Made by a program: the position numbers and the translations under genes
Notes under the pieces: generated by a model
What the model saw: the letters and a program-made list of their open reading frames with translations, nothing else
Database searches by the model: none
Told to the model about the DNA's origin: nothing
Part shown: positions 58,001-64,000 of the stretch, piece by piece
Numbering within the stretch: position 1 is the stretch's first letter
Layout: the number at the start of each line of letters is the position of its first letter
Source of the DNA: Siphonodentalium dalli
Taxonomy: Eukaryota > Mollusca > Scaphopoda > Gadilida > Siphonodentaliidae
Assembly: GCA_032622095.1 (NCBI GenBank)
Contig: CP136061.1
Location: 38,385,797 to 38,449,796 of the forward strand
Direction of reading: 5' to 3'
DNA: 64,000 bases

Positions 58001-60006
58001 GGTCGATAGATGTAAACCAATTTGTTGTCAGTCAGTATAAACACACAGTTCAATCGTCTAAATTCTGGATCATTTACATCGAGCTTCTCGAATATAGACC
58101 CTACATAATTGATTGCATATATAATGAAACATAAATCGGAATATCGCTGTAGTTACACAAACTATTTTTTGAAATGCTGAAACAATGTGGATCTTCTAAC
58201 GTAATGTTCTGTGTGTCGAATTGTGAAAATTGCAGAATATTTAAAGGAATAACCGCAAAATAAACACTTCATAAATAGCCAAAATGTGTGTCTGATCTCA
58301 TTAACCAAATTGCACCTTGGTGCGACAATTAAGCGGGGCGTTATACAATAAATATATTATGTTAAGATTGTAACAAAGTTTTTATCTCTATTCGATTACC
58401 TGTTAATTAATATAACAGGTATCGACAACAATTTGACTAATTTGAGCGATATGCTAGAAACGAAAGATAGATTGATGTTTTACATTAATTTATATATTTA
58501 ATTTTACTGAATATAAATTAATTTAATGTTGTCGACATCAGCTCTTGGTTGTGAATTGGCATGTAGCTCAGCTTCAGCTAAATTTCCCGCCCATCTTTAA
58601 CCGACTGGCTAATGTAAGTTGGGCTAATGTAAGAAAGGCTAATGTAAGTAAGGCTAATGTAAGTAAGGCTAATGTAAGTAAGGCACTGAGTGTGACAAAC
58701 AGGTACATGGTGGCGAATCACGATGTTTCGAGTTGATGAGTTTCAGGCACTCAAAATGCCGAGAAATCGCAAATGCGACAAAAAACGCGAACAAATGTAA
58801 TAAACTATAGGACATGACGTATTACATAGTATTTTGGCAGCTACAGAACGGCCCTGTTCCAATGCATTCTCTTATATATGTGAGTCGACCATAGGTCGCC
58901 TCGCATATATAAGAGAATGCATTGGCTTAACACATTAAAAATTATAAAATTGTTAAAGAATGTAAGAAAAAATGGTAAAAAGTGTTAAAAAAGTGTTTTT
59001 TAGGCCAATGCATTCTCTTATATATGCGAGGCGACCTATGGCCGACTCGCATATATAAGAGAATGCATTGGCACAGGGCATAACTGTAACTATCACAATG
59101 TTTCAAACAAGCTGATACCTCATGTGTGTCCAAGCTCACGGTTGTTTGCTCTAACATTCTGGCCAAAGTTGTCAGTCGAATAATTCTCCTAGATGTATGG
59201 ACTGGTGTATTCCACGAACCTCCGACTGGCAACTTTGGTCAGAATATAATAGTAAACAACTGAGTTATTTCGGAATAAATAAGCTATCAACTTGTTTTAA
59301 AAATAAACTAGAATATGTTCGGCACAAGTCAAAATTCTAAGTTTGCGTCAGTTCCTCATATATGATGTGTTTTTGAGTTTGCGCTCGTCTCGGCCATTTT
59401 GAATGCGTGATACCCACCAACCTCGACAACACGTGATTCTCCACCGTGAATTGGCAACGTCATGTTTAGTAACGACAAACTAACTTAAACTCATAAAATA
59501 AACATCGATACATAAATTTAAGGAGAAATCGCCATTATAATAATGCTATAGGCAATATAACATTGTCTAAAATTATGCAATAGTCAAAATACTATGCTAT
59601 ACCATTATTCCCTCACTGGTAGTTGTTAATTAACACTTTCATGCCGGGAGCTGTGCTGGTGCAGCATTAAAGATCCTGTGCCAGGGCAGTTTCTTGTATA
59701 TTCGAGTCTCCAATATGGAGCCTCACATATATATTATGCTTATATATGCGATCGATGCTCCCTGTGGGAGAATGCATTGGCAGTGTTCTTCCACAATTTC
59801 AGGATGCTGCAGTCATTGGTGGGCTAAGTATGCGGCACGCCTTGTGTCTTTCATGATTTTCACTATTGGCTATTTGTATTTATTTTCAGGACTCTGGCGC
59901 GAAAGCCATGGAAGCATCCATGATCGCTCTCATTGGGAAGGACTACTCGTGTCAGGCAAACAACGCTTTCAAGAAGCTGTTCAAAGATATGGCGGCTTTC
60001 TGTTAG
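51933..60006 (+). CDS. Globin, three exons, 144 residues
   Basis: Haem-binding, myoglobin-like protein that reversibly binds oxygen; no signal peptide, so presumably intracellular. Coding exons 51933-52024, 55934-56159 and 59890-60006 sum to 435 bases, exactly 144 codons plus TAG. The start has a good context (GAAAATGG) and an in-frame TAA just upstream. Both introns are GT-AG: the first splits codon 31 in phase 2 (B12.2) and the second is phase 0 between residues 106 and 107 (G7.0), the two ancestral animal globin positions. Key residues are all present: Trp15, Pro37, Phe43 (CD1), Phe46 (CD4), distal His63 (E7) and proximal His95 (F8). It ends with a C-terminal Cys. Length is normal for single-domain globins. 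The exact globin subfamily and species are not resolved. No second globin is visible in the window. Confidence 0.93.
52504..53963. mobile_element. Foldback element in globin intron 1, with X-box-like sites
   Basis: Arm 52504-52694 pairs with 53774-53963: TGGTAACCATGGCA outermost, then GCGTCGATAA-type and ACCACCGAA blocks, CCATAGTCTG, and GGGTCTGATT innermost, each matched in inverted order on the right. Several GTTGCCATGGTAAC-like inverted repeats lie in the arms and the interior. The arms are clearly diverged, so the element is not recent. No coding capacity. Confidence 0.75.
55019..55090 (+). ncRNA. tRNA-like (SINE head) segment
   Basis: TGGCTGTGTGG at 55019 resembles an A-box and GGTTCGATTCC at 55075-55085 is a perfect B-box, about 46 bases apart. 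I cannot fold a convincing acceptor stem, so it is more likely a tRNA-derived SINE head or relic than a working tRNA gene. Confidence 0.4.
55200..55745 (+). repeat. Degenerate tandem of about 150-165 bp units
   Basis: About three units share AAAGTTATCAT.CGGAAACC, GGCAAA.TCTAAGTCGA, GGACCATAACTC and AACTTGACCTGTATTTT-type blocks, ending in a GAACGGACGGAAGAACCAA block. A stray AACTTGACCTGTATTTTGGT is at 34597. Part of a widespread mollusc-type repeat; inferred, not identified. Confidence 0.65.
55934..56159 (+). CDS. Globin exon 2 (helices C-F/G start)
   Basis: Encodes the last base of codon 31 and residues 32-106. It contains KFPKF (CD1 Phe43, CD4 Phe46), VQDHGLKVM with distal His63, and GDLHKSKGV with proximal His95. 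Donor GTTAGT at 56160. Confidence 0.93.
56280..56600. repeat. Dispersed repeat family G, copy 2
   Basis: Shares GATAATCTG.TTAGAAT.GCCT, AATGTGCTGAAAATGAGAGC, a GAGGCGATTCTAA block and TGTACGCTCTTTAA with 62050-62370, and related blocks with 46085-46435. Confidence 0.65.
56601..58606. other. Intron 2 interior, nothing further recognised
   Basis: AT-rich. A single relative of the 30-bp minisatellite unit lies at 57695-57735. Frames of up to 75 codons after 56601 have no support. Confidence 0.4.
58607..58681 (+). repeat. 15-bp minisatellite, five units
   Basis: Five units of GGCTAATGTAAGTAA or a variant. The 15-bp period keeps a frame open reading ANVSK repeatedly; not evidence of a gene. Confidence 0.95.
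58842..59100. mobile_element. piggyBac-like MITE, truncated copy (copy 3)
   Basis: Contains both 67-bp palindromes (58859-58925 and 59005-59071) and the AT-rich spacer, but starts inside ACAGAACGGCCCTGT and stops after AACTATCACAATGT. No terminal repeats or TTAA remain. Confidence 0.85.
59101..59635. other. Intron 2, small inverted repeat
   Basis: TTCTGGCCAAAGTTGTCAGTCG at 59157 is nearly complementary to CGACTGGCAACTTTGGTCAGAA at 59222, giving an 85-bp hairpin with an imperfect stem. No gene. Confidence 0.6.
59690..59790. repeat. Diverged palindrome related to the MITE palindromes
   Basis: Ends with GAGAATGCATTGGCA and has TTATATATGCGA and CCAATATGGAG, resembling the 67-bp palindrome of the piggyBac-like MITE but with an altered core. 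It is preceded at 59630 by TTAACACTTTCATGCCGGG, which has a TTAA-C start. Probably an older relative. Confidence 0.5.
59890..60006 (+). CDS. Globin exon 3 (helices G-H)
   Basis: Encodes residues 107-144, starting DSGAKAMEASMIALIG, with the H helix in NNAFKKLFKDMAAF, and stops at TAG 60004-60006. Confidence 0.9.
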   Translation, partial: DSGAKAMEASMIALIGKDYSCQANNAFKKLFKDMAAFC

Positions 60007-60063
60007 AACGTATTCCGACAGCAACATTCTAGGGCTTGGTTTACAACTAATTTCAGGTCTTAA

Positions 60064-60454
60064 CCCTTTACCCAACAGAAGGGCCCTGTGCCAATGCATT
60101 CTCTTATATATGCGAGTCGACCATAGGTCGCCTCGCATATATAAGAGAATGCATTGGCTTAACACATTAAAAATTATAAAACTGTTAAAGAATGTAAGAA
60201 AAAATGGTAAAAAGTGTTAAAAAAAGATTTTTTTAGGCCAATGCATTCTCTTATATATGCGAGGCGACCTATGGTCGACTCGCATATATAAGAGAATGCA
60301 TTGGCACAGGGCATAACTGTAACTATCACAATATGGCCAAGGAGCCGGTTCCAATGATATCCATATTTGTATGGTTCTATTGAGACAGACCGAAGATATT
60401 TTAGGCTGTTGAAGCTTTAGTTGGCCGGTTTTGGCCGGTTTGTTGGGTAAAGGG
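60064..60454. mobile_element. piggyBac-like MITE, complete copy (copy 4), just downstream of the globin
   Basis: Flanked by TTAA at 60060-60063 and 60455-60458. Termini are CCCTTTACCCAACA and TGTTGGGTAAAGGG. Palindromes lie at 60091-60157 and 60238-60304. It starts 57 bp after the globin stop, so it probably lies in the 3' UTR or end region. It offers an ATTAAA at 60166-60171, a possible polyadenylation signal; no AATAAA was found before it. Confidence 0.9.
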
Positions 60455-60458
60455 TTAA

Positions 60459-60970
60459 GGGCCTGGTTCACAATCAGTAGATGTAACCACAGCACTGCGA
60501 CCTTACAATAGGGACATGTTCTCCGACTCTGCATAATGTTCTGATCTGCATGAACTGCATTCATCTTGATTGATTAATGTAGATGAGGCTGATCACACGG
60601 AACACTTCCTGATTGAACGAACACTTCATTCGAACGTAGCCATTGCAGCTGGCTTATCCCTGCAATTTGACACGCATGCCGAAGTCGCCATGAATCGTGC
60701 TTGCCGCGAGGTTTACACATGTGTGCGCATATATAAACTGCATGTGGATGAACGATGATATACACTTAAACCGAAATGCTCTCTCTATTCTGAAACCTGG
60801 ATTGATGTGTGTATACATGCAATTTGCATAAGTTGATGTTTAACATTGATTCTATATTGAATTAAATACCCGATTTATCTTAATAATGTTACATCATTAA
60901 ATTATAAATACACTGTGCTTTTCGCTATAATTCCCATTTGCCAGGCAATCTGAATCGTGAATTTTTCTCC
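60459..60970. other. No supported gene
   Basis: AT-rich sequence downstream of the globin. Frames of about 62 codons on both strands at 60570-60765 are unsupported. Confidence 0.4.
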
Positions 60971-60977
60971 AGCAAAC

Positions 60978-61432
60978 TATATCATGCCATGAATCTCCAC
61001 ACTGACTAACGCCCGTAGAGATCATATTCCACCAGTACAAAACCTGGGAACTTTTTGAAGTTTTGACAGGGAACCTTATCAAATTGAAAAATAACGAGGG
61101 GACAATATTTCTTAGTTATATTACCTGTTCCTTAATAATGTACTTCACTGTAGATGAAGGTCCCAACTCGAAATTGCACGATTTATGTGACTTTGTTTAT
61201 TGCGATATCGGCTCAAAAAAAGTCACAGAAAAGCATGCAATCTCCAGCTGTGACCACCCCTAATTATTGACGTATTAACAAAGAAATATATTCCCTGCCT
61301 TGTATGTTGAATGTTATAAAGTTCCCTGTCATAACGGGTCAAAACATCAAAATGTTCACAGGTCTTGTACTGGTGGAATATGATCTCTACGGGCGTTTAC
61401 AGCCAGATTAGAGATTCATGACATGATCTACT
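60978..61432. mobile_element. MITE family F, copy 2, with 7-bp duplication
   Basis: Flanked by AGCAAAC at 60971-60977 and 61433-61439. Terminal inverted repeats run from TATCATGCCATGAATCTC through AACGCCCGTAGAGATCATAT and CCACCAGTAC, with the complement at the right end. Inner parts pair less well. The frame at 61063-61263 is not a gene. Confidence 0.85.
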
Positions 61433-61439
61433 AGCAAAC

Positions 61440-62049
61440 CAGCCTGTCGAGCGCTAAAGAAGACGATATACATAAACAATTTAGGGATTATTCTGAACAA
61501 AAGAAACGTATGCTATTGGTGGAGCCATGTGTTCGTATTTTCTTTTCAAACAACAGTTGTTTTCAAACAAGGTAGATTTAATTTCAACTTGCTAGCTTTC
61601 TAAAAGTGTAATAGAGAATACTTCGGCAAGATATAATCGAGAACACTTTTGCAAGATGTAACACAAGAGCAACCAACACGTAATTGAAATTTTCAAATTG
61701 CAAAATATTCGATTACAAATACAATAATTTGGCTCATATCCACCCACTCGCGTGTTATGGAGCGCAGTACAGATGAGTTGGGACCACACAAGATACTTCA
61801 CCCACCAACATAAAGTTAACGCTACCATCCCTAATCTATTCTATAATAAAATTAATGGATTATCCCATGCACTCAGGTATAAAGTATACATTGGAATGGA
61901 CTATTGTACATATGGAGGGCTTTTCAGAAGAAAAAAATAAGCAGATGACATATATTATAAAGAGCAGAAGGAGTCATACTGATTGGATGAAATGTTTAGA
62001 TAATAAGCTCAACACACGAAATAATGGATAACTACTCATCCAGCCTGAT
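61440..62049. other. No supported gene; partial repeat
   Basis: ATTATCCCATGCACTCAGGT then GGAATGGACTATTGTACATA, then AGCAGATGACA and AATAATGGATAACTACTCAT, resemble 54060-54240 in intron 1. The last 20 bases recur at the extreme right end of the window (63981-64000). Confidence 0.5.
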
Positions 62050-62370
62050 CTCTCGAAACTCGCACATTATCTGCTTATATTTTAACTTGTTTTAGGTAAA
62101 TAATTGCTGAGAATCGCCTCATTAATGTTCTGAAAATGAGAGCGTTTTAGTCACATCGACTCACAGTGAGGCGATCACAAGCAGATCATATAAGCCAACT
62201 CACGACTGTACATGTGCACGCTCTTTAACATGTGTTTTCACGTTTGCCTGCGCCATAATACGAAATAACGGTCATGACTCCATTATCTGCTTATTTCATA
62301 ATCACATAATCGCAGTATTTACCTATTTCACTTTATATGTCGATTTTGTGCGTATTTGGCGCAGGATATG
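62050..62370 (-). repeat. Dispersed repeat family G, copy 3
   Basis: Same blocks as 56280-56600, including CTGAAAATGAGAGCGTTTTA, a GAGGCGAT block, GCACGCTCTTTAAC and a TATTTCA...ATTTACCTATTTCAC block. Confidence 0.65.
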
Positions 62371-62397
62371 TTGATCAATGAGTATTTAGTATAGACA

Positions 62398-62452
62398 TAT
62401 ATCATGTCATGAATCTCGGCTATGGGCGTTAGAGATTCATGACACGATTCAA
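62398..62452. mobile_element. MITE family F, minimal deletion derivative
   Basis: ATCATGTCATGAATCTC, a GGGCGTTA remnant, then GAGATTCATGACACGAT: both outermost ends of family F with almost the whole interior missing, leaving a short hairpin. Confidence 0.7.
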
Positions 62453-62990
62453 TAAAGGGATAATAAAACAAACTACATTGAATATATGTAAGTGGCCGTC
62501 GAATTTGAATTTGATGTACAAATGTACATGTAGAGTCAGTAAGTATAGCTTGGTGCACATTCTGTTGTCCAGAAAATCAGCACATTATCTGCTTATAATA
62601 GACCTTATTTTAGGCAGATAATCTGCTTCGAATCGCAGAAGGAGTCATACTGATTGGATGAAATGTTCGATTTAAAAATATGAAAATTTTAGTTTAAAAA
62701 AAATGAACAAATTGTGTTGTTAATTGAGTAAGGTGTTGAATCTAGAAAAGAAACGAAATATAAAATTTAATTAATATTTGTTTAATTTAAATTTAATAAA
62801 ATTTGTTTTGAATTAAAATGTTCAAATGATCAAAATGTGCCCAAAGGTGTCGCAGGCCCCTATCGCACAAATGGACCGCAGATCCCTCTGACGCTGAATA
62901 AAGGCTCAAAAATCGAATCAATCCTGGACCAAAAGTTAGTCAAGTAAAGGCAATTTGCTTATGAGTGCACACCAGAAGCGGCATCTGAAC
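62453..62990. other. No supported gene
   Basis: AT-rich. A short family G fragment lies at 62575-62640, and the string GCAGAAGGAGTCATACTGAT at 62635 repeats 61965. Confidence 0.4.
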
Positions 62991-63039
62991 TGTTGGAAGT
63001 AGGCAAGCATGAAGAGGGACAGCTTTTAATAAAGAAAAC

Positions 63040-63175
63040 AATTAAATGCTTTGCTTTTTTTCAATGTCATAAATTTCCTGTCATGCAGAAAATCAAAAAG
63101 TTCCCAGGTTTTGAACTGTGGACATTTATGGGCGTAGACAGTGTAGAACTTTGTGGCATGATCTACATCAAAATA
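63040..63175. mobile_element. MITE family F, one-ended fragment
   Basis: TTTCCTGTCATG, AAAAAGTTCCCAGGTTTTGAA, TTATGGGCGTAGA and GGCATGATCTAC correspond to one terminal half of family F. Confidence 0.6.
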
Positions 63176-64000
63176 AGTTATCAACTTTGACTCATACAGC
63201 AATATAAGTTTAGGATTACAAATTATGTGTATAGCATATCTGTTCATGCAGTAGCATCGTTTCGGTGTCAAAATTAAAACGTTGAACCCTTCAAATGAAT
63301 TCGTAGAAAACACCAGTATTTGTGATTGCCACAAGCGAAAAAAAAAATCATATCGAAGGAAGATGTCCACATCTGAGCAAAGCTCGCGTGCGAATGAATC
63401 AACTGTGACATGATAACACCAGTCGGCAGCGCCACTTAGACACGCCCTCATTCCAGATTATTTACAGCTCCACCCTTTAACTGATTGCTTGACAATTCTA
63501 AACCGCGACGAAGAAAATATGGATTCGTCATCTCAAGTTTAGCCTCGGTAAAGTTGATTTAGATGGACCGCCGAATTAGATGGTTCAGTTGCCGGTTTAA
63601 GCTTATAAAACGAAAAAAGATAAATGGAAATTGACAAAAACTTATCCCCACACGCTTTATATGTGTGAGTGCTTCTCGCTTATAAATTTCCAATCAAAAT
63701 ATGCTCGCGGTCGTAATTATTGATTTTCGCAATCAATAACACGAGGCGGTCCGCATTAGGAAAGTACGATTAATTATCTCGACGATACAGAGCCACCATT
63801 GCTAAACCACTGGACTGGCTGGACCAGGTTTAAACCAGAGATGACGAATGCGTCACTTGGACCTGCGGTCTCGGGTTTAAACCTCGGATTTAGCTGACTC
63901 GTGACGGTTTATACCTATAGGTTTGCGTAGACCAGGTTTAAACCTGAGATGACGAATCCGCCAATACGTTCAATACGCGAAATAATGGATAACTACTCAT
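63176..64000. other. Right end, no supported gene
   Basis: The minus-strand 141-codon frame (63026-63451) overlaps a MITE fragment and has no family. Motifs GACCAGGTTTAAACC and GATGACGAAT recur at 63821-63852 and 63928-63956. The last bases repeat 62021-62040. Confidence 0.4.

Larger units (their letters stand above)
56160..59889 (+). other. Globin intron 2 (3.7 kb)
   Basis: Donor GTTAGT, acceptor TTTATTTTCAG. It contains a family G repeat (56280-56600), a truncated piggyBac-like MITE (58842-59100), a 15-bp minisatellite and a diverged palindrome remnant near 59690-59790. Frames inside are unsupported. Confidence 0.9.

Noticed and set aside
59694-60032. 112-codon plus-strand frame overlapping globin exon 3
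   Set aside because: It reads exon 3 in a different frame and starts in a palindrome remnant; the globin frame explains the region.
63026-63451. Minus-strand 141-codon frame, one of the longest in the window
   Set aside because: It overlaps a family F MITE fragment, has no domain I recognise and no splice or promoter context; AT-rich chance frame.

Overview
This is AT-rich nuclear DNA from an animal, most likely a marine lophotrochozoan such as a bivalve or another mollusc. The grounds are a three-exon globin gene with the classic animal intron positions, a LINE whose ORF starts with an HPHPGP motif, a Penelope/GIY-YIG relic, GGAC/CGTC-rich dispersed repeats and many hairpin MITEs. The phylum is inference; nothing in the window fixes the species. 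Almost all short open frames are chance or repeat-derived. Nothing looks bacterial, and there is no CRISPR array, rRNA gene or convincing intact tRNA gene.

The left third is dominated by a near-perfect 14.0-kb palindrome (1905-15910). Its two arms of about 7 kb pair around one axis with no net length difference until the central hairpin. It begins TG, ends CA, and is bracketed by a 6-bp direct repeat, CAAATC. I read it as one giant foldback-type insertion with no recognisable coding capacity. Copies of two dispersed repeat families (A and B) lie on both sides. Next come a 52-bp tandem array carrying CRE octamers (17169-17478), a CGTC-rich element (18349-19060), and a second, older foldback element (19311-23950). 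That second element has arms of about 1 kb, an 8-bp duplication (ATTAGATA) and an interior built from a dead LINE fragment split by a MITE.

The middle (24-43 kb) holds a Cys-Pro minisatellite frame cut by a MITE, a 370-bp tandem repeat, a third A copy interrupted by a Penelope-like GIY-YIG relic, a GC-rich island of unknown origin, a 164-bp hairpin, a complete piggyBac-like MITE (37154-37598), and a full-length LINE on the minus strand (37708-42192) with a 14-bp target duplication and a few frame lesions.

The right third (45-64 kb) carries a tRNA-derived SINE candidate, a decayed coding sequence of unknown family, several hairpin MITEs, and the only host gene I can support: a 144-residue globin with exons at 51933-52024, 55934-56159 and 59890-60006. 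Its introns are about 3.9 and 3.7 kb. Intron 1 contains a 1.46-kb foldback with a cluster of RFX/X-box-like inverted repeats, intron 2 has dispersed repeats and a pair of palindromes, and a complete piggyBac-like MITE starts 57 bp after the stop codon.
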